Shown here: positions 53,650-64,000 of the stretch, in pieces
Layout: each line of letters opens with the position of its first letter
How positions within the stretch are numbered: the first letter of the stretch is position 1
Source of the DNA: Incurvaria masculella
Lineage: Eukaryota; Arthropoda; Insecta; Lepidoptera; Incurvariidae
Reading direction: 5' to 3'
NCBI GenBank assembly: GCA_946894095.1
Contig: OX335642.1
Coordinates: 18,735,021-18,799,020, forward strand
Length of the DNA: 64,000 nucleotides
Made by a program: the position numbers and the translations under genes
The notes under the pieces: generated by a model
What the model was told of the DNA's origin: nothing
Seen by the model: the letters and a program-made list of their open reading frames with translations, nothing else
Databases searched by the model: none

Positions 53650-54178
53650 AAGTCTCCTTAGTGGTAGGGTTGAAACTAGCCCTAATTGGTACTATCTCGT
53701 TGGATAAAAAGATGGTCGAAACGGTTAATTTTTGTTTAATGTTTTCTATCCAGTTCAATATAGCCGTGTTAATAAAGGGAAGGTCCTGACATTTGTATAG
53801 CTCGTATAGCTTTGTAGACGTAGGGACTTACCGTGCACCCCAGAGGTCCGATTTCAAATCCTCGCTCCGTTCATGCACCACTTTTTGCCTTTCCGATTTG
53901 GATAAGTGTGTTTCGTCCTAATGCGAACTGTTTAATGGTTCGGAATCCATGTAAAACTGTAGGTCCCCTTCCCCTACTTGGTGGTAGGGTTTAAGCCCGC
54001 CTTGGTTGGTACCATCGAATTCGATGTAAAGATGTTCAAAACGGCAATAAAAAATGGCCCGAATTTTACATCCAGTTCAATGTAGCCGTGCTCAGCACGG
54101 GAAGATCCTGGCAATGTGGTGTGCTTTGCTTATATTATGACGGTGGGTGTGGTATTCATGTCCAGTTACATAAAATAA
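53650..54178 (+). mobile_element. Two old SINE copies, arm 2 counterparts
   Basis: 53650-53793 matches the truncated SINE at 24545-24690, and 53795-54178 matches 24161-24540. The recent SINE of arm 1 is missing at 54172, where the empty site is intact. Confidence 0.7.
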
Positions 54179-54969
54179 TTGTTCTGTCATGAATAACAAT
54201 TATATCTCCGGCTTCGACCCAATCCATTCCACATGTGTACCTATTTATCGGACTTGATCCCACCTAAGGTTCCCTAATGTTCCCTATGCTGTCGCCATAT
54301 GAATGAGTTTCGATCATTACTCCGGCCCTTCAATGGTCGCTGTTGAATACTCACTTAAAATAATGTTTTATTTCCATATATGGAAAGAAATCAATCCAAA
54401 ACCAACAATAAAGTCACCTAATATGAAATTAAATTTTTAATACTACTATTTATACAGGTTGAATTGTTTATGTGTGCCTTCATGGCCAAATCCGAAACTA
54501 CAAGAAATAATAAACAACACTGAAAGGAGTCAGAGGCGAATACTGGAACTGTAGGAGAATTCAAAATTATGGCTATACAGCAGGTGGGGAAATTGGAAGA
54601 CGCTATACCAGCGAATGGTATGTTTTGCATATTCGAGAGTCTAACGGAGACCATGAATTCATCTCTAGGATTGATAACATTTTAGAGTTATGAAGTTAAT
54701 ATCAATTAGGTATTCCTTCAGTTTATTTTGTACTAACAATTACATGTTAATACAACTCTCAATCACACAACAGGATGCGTACTAAAATTGCTTTATTGGT
54801 AAAATCATAATAATAAAGTTCCAGTTATTGGCTATTGTTATTATGGTGTGCTAAATAGGTGAAAATAAAGAACAATTAATCTCGATCGAGTTGGTTTCTG
54901 TTATCTTTCTAGTAACTTTCCATAACCATAATATGAAATTAAGAGATTCAACCAAATCATGATACTAAT

Positions 54970-56873
54970 TCAATTGCTGCCAGTGAGGCCACCGACCAAA
55001 TCGCCGAGTGCACATCCCAGTTGCGGTATCACACCAGGAGGGCAGTGTCCGGTGTTGCAGTTGCCGGTGCCGCCAGTTCCAGTACCGGTGTTGCCGGTGC
55101 CGCCAGTTCCAGTACCGGTGTTGCCGGTGCCTGTATTTCCAGTACCGGTGTTGCCGGTGCCGGTAGTTCCAGTGCCGGTGTTGCCAGTGCCGGTGCCGCA
55201 AGAATTACAAGGCAGGATCCCTAACAAAGAATAACCGTTAGAATTTAATTTTGTTTAGTTTAGAAAAGATGGAAATATGAAAATATATAGAATTTTGACT
55301 GAAATAAGCATCTCTGCCTATCCTATATCGGCTTTTTGACTGTTATCAATTGTACTTTCGGAAAGAAGTATTGTACTAGGGCATAAACAAGCTAAATTCG
55401 GACGATTTTGTAATCCTTCACGAGAAGGTTGTGTTTTAGAGTGCTGGCGTCTTGCTCAGGCAACGCCGGGTAAGACTGTTTAATATTGTGCCAAAAGTGA
55501 AGCGTCGGTTATGGCGAGTAAGCCACGACCGTCGCATAACAAGCGAAACGGCTTCCGATACCATGGTAGGCAGGCATTCCTTCCGACGGGTCGGCGGCTT
55601 GGTCGCATTCATCGGCCAGATGAGTACCGCCCGCAATTAAATTATTAATAAATGTAGAATTAAACAATAATTTGGATACTAGTTACCTGGATGACTAGCA
55701 ACTTTCACCACCTGTAAAAAACGCAAATAATATTAAATTCGGGAAACCCTTGATGCCAACTTGATAACCAATCAATTTTGATTTGATACAATTTCGTATC
55801 AATAATGACGAGGGCTCTATACACCCGAATTTTATTTTATTTTAGTTAAGCATTATTAGTTTATCGGTATTGGTCAAAATCTCATATAGGAATCTATTAT
55901 TACTTTATTGATAGGGCTGCTCTCAAACCATTATACTCTTAATTTTCTGTAGGTAATAGCATTTAAAGGGATATGTAACTATGTGATCAGCTGACAGTAG
56001 TAGTTTATGACAAAACATATAGTATTTAAACCTAATGTGCAAGTGTTTCACAGTGTTGTGTTGCCACTGGAGCAGTGCATCGCTTAAAGGTCCTTGCTTA
56101 CGGTGACGCTTGGCTCGGCTTATCTCTTTCCCTAAAATATGGTTGAAAGAGCTGTGCCCGGCGTGATGCTCGTGAACGGGTGCTGTTTGTGGGAACTGGC
56201 CTGCTCCAATTGGCAACATATTAGTTGGAGGGGATTGTCTTTGCAAATAAAATGATATTTGTAATGAACTGTTGCATACGGCATGGATTGTAAATTTTAT
56301 GTATTGATGTGAATTTAGTGTTTTACCTATGTTTTTGTTAAAATAATTGACAAACACTTTTGTAAACTTAGACTAAGTGGACGTTGAAAGAAAAAACAGC
56401 GGAGTTTCTCTCCAGTTCTTCTTCGCTGAGTTTTGTTTTGCTGAACTGGCCAATGCTAAAATATGACAAATCCGAGTGCAGTGTACTGTCTATGGATGAT
56501 GAATAAACAATACAATACAATACAATAAAATAAGTGGAATTTTCGAACGATAGTAATGAATGTGACATGTACGTATGTATAATAAACCGTTAAGCAAGGA
56601 CACATTTTCGCCACCGGCTGTATACCCATAATTTGGAATTCTCCTACAGTCCCTCCTCCCGCAATGAATGCCTCCTACTAACACAGTGTTTAAGATTATA
56701 CCTACATACATTTATTTAACGCGGAAATAAATATGCCCAGGAACAAACCGTAAGAAAATTTGTCAAAATAATTTCCAAGACAAAATCATTGAAATATTTA
56801 AATATGGAAAAATAAAATGAATACTCACAGCGATTGTAAGAGCGAAGAGCAAAATTGCGGTAAGGCGATGCAT
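54970..56873 (-). CDS. Type A small secreted Gly/Thr-rich repeat peptide (arm 2 copy), three exons
   Basis: Exons 56829-56873, 55687-55711 and 54970-55220 (minus) join in frame to 106 residues. Exon 1 encodes MHRLTAILLFALTIA, and exon 2 is identical to the arm 1 copy (VVKVASHPG). Exon 3 starts ILPCNSCGTGTGNTG and continues with GTGNT/GTGTG repeats to NCNTGHCPPGVIPQLGCALG and DLVGGLTGSN. Splice sites GTGAGT, GTAACT and the acceptors are conserved. Compared with arm 1 there is an extra Cys near the start (five in all), one codon fewer, and GTGTG instead of GTGT(I/V) units. No disabling change is seen. The TATA box is at 56939-56946; the AATAAA counterpart is at 54792-54797. Intron 1 (56828-55712) carries the 765-bp retroposon-like insertion. 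Function unknown. Confidence 0.75.
55764..56528 (+). mobile_element. Retroposon-like insertion with (AATAC)n tail, arm 2 only
   Basis: Arm 1 joins CAACTTGATA directly to AAATAAGTGG (in arm 2 orientation). The block ends on the plus strand with GAATAAACAATACAATACAA, a polyadenylation signal plus short tandem tail, typical of a 3' end of a non-LTR element. A 144-codon minus-strand frame (55923-56357) has no motif and I do not call it. Confidence 0.6.
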
Positions 56874-56938
56874 CTTGACGGCGAACCGGGGAATGTATAT
56901 GCCCAAGAGAATATGAATGTACGGTAAGAACTGTAAGG

Positions 56939-56946
56939 CTTTTATA
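56939..56946 (-). promoter_or_regulatory. TATA box of type A gene, arm 2
   Basis: TATAAAAG on the minus strand, 66-73 bases upstream of the ATG at 56873, as in arm 1. Confidence 0.65.
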
Positions 56947-57217
56947 CCATCCAGTTGTTTATCGATAGAGCGTAGAGAGGTCCTGTTTTACGGCTATGAT
57001 TCATCGGCTGGTTCTCGTTGACTTATTGTTTCTACGATGCTTTGGTTACGATTGCTTTTGTACACTCGTGTGGAATTCCTGAATTTCTGCTCGGGTGATT
57101 AAGTACCAAACATCCAAACGCTTCTACGATTAGGATTTATCATCTCACCAATTTAGTTTTGGTCTACACCGACATGCTGGAGATCTCCTAGTTGTTTACG
57201 GCTCTATGCAATCGGCG

Positions 57218-57302
57218 AGGCTCTCGAAAATCACGGCGAAGGTACGGCTATCGGCCTGGACATAGCGAAAGCGTTTGATCGGGTGTTAGTCCGCATGTTA
57301 TA
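57218..57302 (+). pseudogene. Non-LTR reverse transcriptase motif A fragment, arm 2 copy
   Basis: The plus strand reads EALENHGEGTAIGLDIAKAF, then DRVLVRML and a stop. Twin of 19831-19925. Confidence 0.75.
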
Positions 57303-58532
57303 GCATTTAGGGTGGTATCCATTCATAATAGCGTTTTTTTGTACGCTGAGGTATTTAGAAATATCTTACAAAAAATATCATTGCCTGCATTATAAATAAG
57401 TATTTTAATATTGGCTTATCAACGAAAAAACATCAGAGGTAGATTTTTGCAACGAAAATAGCTAATTTGTGTATCTATGCCCTACAAAAAACGACAACAA
57501 GAAAAATATTACTTTTTGACTGTGTATCGGCCGTGATGTATGGAAATGATCAAATTATCGTAAAAAGTAATGTTTTCTGGTCGGTTTTCTTTTTGTAAAA
57601 CGTAGAGATACAAATGAACAATTTTTCGAAGCTAACATCGAACTCTTATTATCTTCCGTTAAGAAGTAATATAGAAATAATGTAAGATATCTTATTTCCC
57701 GTTCTTATAAGGACACCCCAGCGACCAAAAAAACGCTATTACGAATTAGTGCAAGCTTGAACCCTTTTTCAAGCTTCAACTAACGGTCTATCTGGCACAA
57801 AGCACTTCTTTCCAAGATCCAACTACGGTCTTCCACTCGAAGATAACTATCCCGTGACCGTTAGGAGATAGATGACTTTTTGCATGGCGGCAATGCCTGG
57901 GCGGCAATGATTGTTAAGCGGGTGACGGCAAGACGCTTGCGAGGTACTTGCGTCTTCCGGCCGCAAGCTGGGATGAATTCAATCTTGATCTACAAGTCTG
58001 TGGGGCGATTCAGGACGGATCCTTGGACCCAATACAGCGGCGCAGTGCCGTGCGTCGCGTCGGCGACCCCGAAGTGTCCCAGAATGTAGAGGCCCTCTTG
58101 GAAATCCTACCGAAGTAATGCAGTTGTTCACAACGTTGTATAATTTGTACCACGAAGAAAGTTCTTCGGGCCTTCATAATGCCATTCCTGCCATTCCCCC
58201 AAAGAGATTTCCTCCATGATTTGTAATTGTTGCAAAATTACTTTTAACGAATTTATGTTCACTATGTATTATGCTCGAGATAAACGGATCCAAAAACAAT
58301 TAAAAGCTACAATTTTCCGGAATAATTTTTCACTTTTTATTAATAAAAATACGGATAAAAAAATATTCTTTTGTATCCGAATTCTACTTATTTTACTATT
58401 TTATTTTCACGGAGATTATAATTCAATAGGATTTCAGAAGGGAGAATAACAGTAAGTAAGAATAATTGGAAAGTCACTTTCATAAGGACACCAACCACAA
58501 GGCACCGTGTCCTACACTGGCGGCCGTGGACA

Positions 58533-58655
58533 GGAAAACGGAGTGTGGGAAGACCAACCGCCATGTGGGACGACATCAAGTGCGTCGGCAGAAAGCAGTG
58601 GTTCCGTACCGCTGAGGGCCGGGAGTACTGGAGAAAAATTGGAGAGGCGACTTTC
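58533..58655 (+). pseudogene. LINE ORF2 C-terminal fragment, arm 2 copy
   Basis: The plus strand reads GKRSVGRPTAMWDDIKCVG, then RKQWFRTAEGREYWRKIGEA. Twin of 18491-18613 and related to 12341-12487. Confidence 0.78.
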
Positions 58656-59597
58656 GTAACATCAAGATTTTAGATAGAACCGAAAACAGAAGATTTAAAG
58701 ACTTTTCTTTCGTTGTTCATAAAGACTGAATATCCGTAAAAAAATATTTTGTAACTACTTTAAAATTGTGTAAAAAAATCCAAAATTTTGCGCAATTAAC
58801 TTAAAATTTATATTGTCTAGAGAACCGCTCATCGTTTTGATATGAAATTAATGTAAAATTATACACTTTAATATTGTTTACAAACGTAGCTCATTTTATT
58901 CATGTTTCTATAGCGCGGAAAGTAATAAAAACAGTTATTTTTCATGCATAAAACGACGTTTGCCACACGAATCTGACTCTCACTTAATATGGCTGCTTCC
59001 TGAGTGTTGTTTTCGCCTTAACGAAATGTTTCAACAACGAATTAAAACCCTACCCATTTGTCAACAACGTCGTCAAACTAAACAAACTAGTGTGCGAGAG
59101 AGCCGTGGCCATTTTTAATCCCACTATCTAATAAATCGGGTTTTATAAGCATACGAGCGAACTCCTATAGAAGTCAGGAAAACAGTACACCAGAAGCGCC
59201 CTAATTGTATTCGAAATTGTGACACCCCAGAATACTTTTGTCTAGTCTTCAATTGTAAAGGTAACACATAAGTTTTCCCATTAATTATTTTTTTCTCTTT
59301 ACTTCGGAATATCGAGGGTCATGCTTGTTCCTGATTTGTTTCATCATACATAATGAATATTTTTTTGCACCTGTGTATACCAAGCAACTGCATGCAAAAG
59401 CTTAGTGATTGTTTCTATCGTCTCTTACGAAGTTTTGTTGTTTTATCACCTTGGATCTGTCATTGTTGAATTGAGCAAAGATAGCGGTTACTCACCTATT
59501 TTTCTTTAAGGATAGTTTTGCCTGTTGCGCATTCTAACGATGAAATGCAGCTGCATATTAAATGTTTTAAGCTGAAAGAATGAAGTTTTATAGTTTA

Positions 59598-60495
59598 CTA
59601 GCTGCGGTACCCGGCTCCGCTCGGGTTAGTGTCGGCAAAATGTTTTCATGGAAAAAAAGTTGCCCACATAGCTGGTCCAAAATAGGGTCAAACTGGTCCA
59701 GGACAATATGTCCATGTACCAAATGTAATTAAGATCGTTTGAGCCGAAATAGCATGATTTAATGAGAAACATCCAATAATTCCCATTTAAAGCTTCGTTG
59801 ACATTTGGTGTCTATTTAAAAAAAAAATCATTTGCTACCAGAACCTTTCTGCACTTGCATTGCATGCTTAGTAAGTAATTAACGTGTAACGTAGGTAAAT
59901 TTTGCGTGGAATCCAACCCTCAGCCAGCCTCAACATCGAAAACGGTAACCCATCCCGAACCTGACGCCTCCCAGAGATGCTATACGTTGATAAAATACGC
60001 ATATAAATCGAGTAAGTGGTTCGCAAGTTATAAGAATTTAACACTCACTACTCACCCCTCTGGTAATGAAGCTTTATATTATGTAGCCTATAAGTTTCGA
60101 GTACAATCAGGCTAGACGTAGATACAATCCGCATCTAAATCGAATAATTGGTTCTCAAGTAATAAGCAGTCGCAGCTCTGGCGATTTAGCGTGTGCCAAG
60201 TAGTCCTAAAGTTGCGGGAAATACTAAGCCGTACTTCGGTACAATTAATCAAAGTAAGCGGCCCCGCCCCCCCCCCCTCCAGGTGCCGCCCTCCAGCCGA
60301 GCCGCGTAGAGCATTCAGGTTTGTATGAAAGCCACATCTTAGCGTAAGCGGAACAAAATTCTATTTAGCCTATCCTAATTCCCGGGTAGTTAAATGTACG
60401 TGTACTGAGTTTACTCTAATTCGGATGATCGGTTTAAGAGTTATGGAGGAACATACATACATACATACATACAGAACTGATTTCTAAAAATCTTC
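59598..60495 (+). mobile_element. Dispersed element starting CTAGCTGCGGTACCCGGC with CATA tail
   Basis: It starts ACTAGCTGCGGTACCCGGCT and ends with AGTTATGGAGGAACATACAT and about five CATA units. A 5S-headed SINE fragment is embedded near 59895-59975. Comparable start at 11712. No coding capacity. Confidence 0.5.
59895..59975 (-). mobile_element. 5S-type SINE head fragment
   Basis: Reverse complement reads CGGGATGGGTTACC (5S box C-like), then GTTGAGGCTGGCTGAGGGTT and GGATTCCACG, the same arrangement as the head of the SINE at 20829. Confidence 0.55.
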
Positions 60496-60966
60496 AATTT
60501 AGTTTTGGTATCATGCATAAAGTCTACAAACAAAGTATCTTAGAAAACAAAGCAACGTACTCCATGAACACCCCTTACAGATTTATTATTATTATAGATA
60601 ATTATTACACTGATTTGCTATGGGGCGGGGATTAAGCCAAGCGAAGTAGTCATGGGATTATAACAAATTACATGCGAATTCATGAATACAATAACGTTCA
60701 TAATATAACACTATTAAAATAATATTTTTTTTTATTATCACACAGGTTGGATACGACACAATCTTCTGGGTAAGTGGACCGATTTGTCACGAAAAGTCAC
60801 TATAGAAGGGACGGGGATTAACAAAATAGGGGAAAATGATGTATCAAATGCATCGCTCCTACTGTAAGAAGCATTACTATCTAACTCAATGCATTGTTAT
60901 AAAGTGTATAAGTGGAGGTTATGCAACGACATCTAGTTTGAAAATAATCTTAAATTTATTGTCTGG

Positions 60967-61049
60967 ACATTCATCTGAACCAGGATTCGAACATGCGACC
61001 TTTGGATTACATTTCCACTGCTCTCACCGCTGACCTATCCAGACAATTA
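60967..61049 (-). repeat. tRNA-like sequence (pseudo-tRNA or SINE head)
   Basis: On the minus strand the ends GTCTGGA and TCCAGAC pair perfectly. Box A-like TAGGTCAGCGGTGAGAGC and box B-like TGTTCGAATCC are present, and an anticodon-like stem (TGGA/TCCA) lies between. A 12-base surplus before the 3' strand and a weak T stem argue against a working tRNA gene. Confidence 0.35.
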
Positions 61050-61439
61050 CATTGCTAACGATTTTTTTATTATATTCTAATCGGCGCAAAGCCTCTCGTA
61101 TGTAGACTAACTGGCGCTGATTTGCTTAGGTGTGCCATGTAAATTCTCAAAAATAGGATGTTACTAGCAATATTACTGTCGTAACAGTTATGTATTTAAT
61201 CTCGTATAATATTGAAAAATGGAGCTGCAATTTATTGGATAGTTATGAGAAAAAAAAAACGTTTAAAACAAGCCGCTTTTTTCATTAGGGCACACAATAG
61301 GCACAAAACTGGTATATTTAAAAATAATTTCTTTAATTTATGCATGACTGCTTAATGTTCTCGCTACTACAGTTATATTTGTTAACTTCCTATATTTGAG
61401 CAGTTATAACAGAAATAGCGACTAGATGATCGTACACAC

Positions 61440-62186
61440 TAGCGATGGGTCATTGCGGATCACCCCCTTCCGAGAACCCGCTTTCTATGCTTTAATATAA
61501 CCTTTTGAAATTCCTTGTTAGTTTTCCTTTTCCCATTCCTACTCCTCATAATCCCGCCTTATTATAGTCATTTCAGGTGGTTGAATAGTCATTAAACTTG
61601 GATCCCAATGAAGATTTTTGCTCTTGAGTACTCGCCATTCCGGAATGACGACCTTTTTAGGGTTCCGTACCCAAAGGGTAAAAACGGAACCCTATTACTA
61701 AGCCTCCGCTGTCCGTCCGTCCGTCCGTCCGTCTGTCACAGGGCTGTATCTCATGAACTGTAATAGGTAGGCAGCTGAAATTTTCACAGAGTGTGTATTA
61801 ATTTTGCCGCTACAACAACAAATAGGTGAAATAAAAATAAAATAAAAAATAAACGAGTTTTTTTTTGCTTATTCGAAATATTTAATGAAATTGTGTATTC
61901 GATTTAAGACTTGCGGTTTCTCTGAGGACCCACCATTCCGGCTTAGCCATTCCCGAGTAAAGTTATGGCTACTTCGGGGAAATATAACAATTCCGGAGAG
62001 AAATTATAGCCACTCCGGGGTGGAAGTGTAACCATTCCGGGGTGGAAATTTTAGCCATTCCATATTTTCGTGGGTTCTCCACGGGTCCTCGAAGTAACAT
62101 TGGACCTTCATTCCGGAGGTCATTCTGGACGTGAGGAATAGGGATGGGAATGCATTCCTTTTACGAGAAGAAATGACCCATCGCTA
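61440..62186. mobile_element. hAT-like MITE with 8-bp duplication and CCATTCCGG tandem units
   Basis: The ends are TAGCGATGGGTCATT and AATGACCCATCGCTA. The flanks are GTACACAC (61432-61439) and GTACACGT (62187-62194), an 8-bp duplication with two differences. Inside are several CCATTCCGG-containing units of about 30 bp (61930-62070) and a copy of the AGGGTTCCGTA/TCCG element (61659-61850). No transposase. Confidence 0.75.
61659..61850 (+). repeat. AGGGTTCCGTA element copy, nested in the hAT-like MITE
   Basis: AGGGTTCCGTACCCAAAGGG, ACGGAACCCTATTAC, five TCCG units, AACTGTAATAGG and TTTCACAGAGTGTGTATTA as at 556-878. Confidence 0.75.
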
Positions 62187-62194
62187 GTACACGT

Positions 62195-62820
62195 CCTCTT
62201 AAAACAATATGTAAAAGAGTGATGCGTTTTTATAAAATTCTTAAAACAACAAAACGTAATTGTGAAATATCTCCAAATTGATTGTATTTAATCCACAACT
62301 TAAAAAAGGCATCTCCACCTTAACATTGCTAAAGTCATTAGGGTCACCTCAACTTCTTCATTGACACCTTTCAACAATGAATTGAATGAAATAAATACGC
62401 AATAAAATAACGCGTTATTACTGAGGACATCGTCCTATCTGCAAACGGTGACGTGTTTACACAGCTTTGAAAAAATCTCTATTATTGTGGAAATTGTATA
62501 GAAGATATAATATTCACAATACGTAGGAGTATACGTAGGAGATGCATTATTAATGAAACTGATTTGTAAACATACGTGGTGCTATGAATCATCTTTCTTT
62601 AATGATAAGAACTGTCGTGAAGATTTGTTTTTGGTATTTCTCTTAAAATTGCCTTTAAACTAGAAGCTATTATTCAGAATTGATGAATTTGTAATTTTCA
62701 TTTTACGATTGATTTGAATTATTATTATTTTTTTCATTTTAGTGAAGTGTTTGTTGCAGTGAAGAGTTTAGATGAAGTGAGTGACATTATCGCAGACTTA
62801 TTGGAGGGTTTTTATGGGTG
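62195..62820. other. Unexplained AT-rich region
   Basis: No gene, RNA or repeat that I can support. Confidence 0.5.
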
Positions 62821-62823
62821 AGA

Positions 62824-62970
62824 ACTGACTTGACGAACCCATTTTTAGAGCACATAAGCGTGCGGTAGCGATGTTTCTACTGTGTGGCATACGACGCGCC
62901 GCCGGATTCCCATACCATTATATTGCCACTATGACCATATGCAATATCGATCGCATGCCACTTCTTCTAT
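62824..62970 (-). repeat. Third copy of the 1-117 repeat, reversed
   Basis: Reverse complement carries GTGGCATGCGATCGATATTG, CATATGGTCATAGTGGC, GCCACACAGTAGAAAC and TGTGCTCTAAAAATGGG, matching 14605-14740 and 1-117. Confidence 0.6.
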
Positions 62971-63188
62971 TCAGTGGTTGAATTTGCAAGAATTCCCGGG
63001 CATTCCGTAGCATTCGGCAACGCTCGGCTTTGCTCGGCGCCCGCGAGCGGGAGGCGCGCCGGCGCCAGAGCGAGAGAGCAATGTCACGCTCCGTGGTTTA
63101 TTGCATGTCGATTTCGGGTTATAGTAATGAATATGATATAAATAAGATTGCTTAAATGGTACTAGAAAAGTAGTGGAGTCTCCATTAA

Positions 63189-63732
63189 GGCGGCCCATCC
63201 CGCTCAACTCCCCATACAAACGGGGAAAGAAGATCACGCCCATATTTATTGTCAAAGATCCCAAATTTTGCTCAAAATAGCTTTATTTGATCGAACTAGA
63301 TGTCTGATGACCGTTGGCATTGTAAAATTGTGTTTGGTTTCTAAGTTATAAGGTCCGAAAGTTCGAGTTTTTCGCGTGTTTTATGCAATAACTTTGGAGG
63401 TGGATTACGCAATAATAAAGTAAGAACATCTTAAAAAGATGAGTCATCAGACATAGCTTATTTAATCAAGATTTATAATCTTGATTAAATTGTTGTTAGA
63501 TTTTTGACGACAGCGGTCGTGGTTTACTTTTAGCTATAAGTCGTTTTGTAATTAAAATTTTCGTAAATCTTACCAAATCATACACTATTCACATTGTCTT
63601 TTTTGTGGACATGTTGCATCTTCCTCATCATGAAGTCTGTCTTATTCATAGAAACAGAGAAGGTCCCAGAGCGCAACAGCACGGTTTTGTACCGTGCCCG
63701 CGAATGAGTTAGTCCCGCCGGGTTGGGCCACC
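63189..63732 (-). mobile_element. TTAA MITE family 1, copy 4
   Basis: TTAA at 63185-63188; the right TTAA is mutated to TTAG. The ends are GGCGGCCCATCCCG and CGGGTTGGGCCACC. The internal sequence is collinear with the other copies, with a small deletion near 63490. Confidence 0.85.
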
Positions 63733-64000
63733 TTTAGGGAAGGTTGAAGTTGATATAACTTGCTATGCATTCATTAAAAGTGTTTATTAGGATTGGAATT
63801 CATTTTCTTAAAATTTGTATATCCACACCACTTCGCCTTCAAATTAGCAATTTCTGCTTACGATGGCTGTAAATGTATTTTGTTTAATGAATGATTGTTA
63901 GTATATTTTTGGTTTTTATATTATGTTTCAAAATTTGCCAAATCAGCAACTAACACTTTTTTAATATTCTGTAGTTTTACTTTTACTGCCCTTATGTTTA

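Larger units (their letters stand above)
49202..59396 (-). repeat. Arm 2 of the large inverted duplication
   Basis: Reverse complement of arm 1 from ACTGACCGAGCGAAGAGAGG at 49202 to CCAAGCAACTGCATGCA at 59396. Blocks present only here: the solo LTR 49990-51001 and the segment of about 55764-56528. The order and spacing of the LINE and SINE relics and the type A gene agree with arm 1. Confidence 0.95.

Noticed and set aside
55923..56357. 144-codon minus-strand frame
   Set aside because: It lies in an arm 2-only retroposon-like insertion, opposite to the tail orientation, with no recognised domain.

Overview
This window looks like repeat-dense nuclear DNA of an insect, most likely a moth or butterfly. 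The evidence is AT-rich sequence, short introns with GT/AG ends, interstitial TTAGG (insect telomere) repeats, tRNA-headed SINEs, and many degenerate mariner, LINE, Ty3/gypsy and TTAA- or 8-bp-duplication DNA elements. I see no bacterial or viral gene organisation. Most of the sequence is transposon debris, and only a few host genes can be supported.

The dominant structure is a large inverted duplication. Arm 1 (17759-29267, 11.5 kb) reappears in reverse complement as arm 2 (49202-59396, 10.2 kb), separated by a 19.9 kb spacer. Homology ends abruptly at all four boundaries. The arms differ by discrete blocks. Arm 1 alone has a SINE (23741-24156), a TTAGG-bearing foldback (about 26537-27242) and blocks at 20405-21317, 23043-23508 and 28378-28791. 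Arm 2 alone has a solo LTR (49990-51001) and a retroposon tail (about 55764-56528).

The host genes inside and beside the duplication form a small family of secreted peptides that I do not recognise. Type A has a signal-peptide exon, a 25-nt exon encoding the residues up to His-Pro-Gly, and a last exon of Gly/Thr/Asn repeats followed by a Cys-containing tail. It is intact once in each arm (20262-22365 plus; 54970-56873 minus). A truncated type A last exon lies in the spacer (36757-36953). Type B (29362-31661 plus) has the same three-exon layout and the His-Pro-Gly junction but no Cys repeat domain. A broken type B first exon with its TATA box is at 16260-16399. The right boundary of arm 1 lies just upstream of the type B TATA box.

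Other host-derived sequence: an intronless CCDC43-like reading frame (4007-4645 minus) embedded in a SINE, without an ATG.

The spacer also carries a degraded Ty3/gypsy element (40087-48696 minus; gag, protease, RT, RNase H, integrase) with nested insertions: a SINE in gag, a TTAGG-bearing foldback in integrase, and a 3.6 kb element with an 8-bp duplication between RNase H and integrase. That last element itself holds two copies of another element with 7-bp duplications. A mariner relic (32800-34636) is split by a LINE 3' end and a foldback MITE. The outer parts of the window (1-17758 and 59397-64000) hold only repeats, MITEs and unexplained AT-rich DNA.
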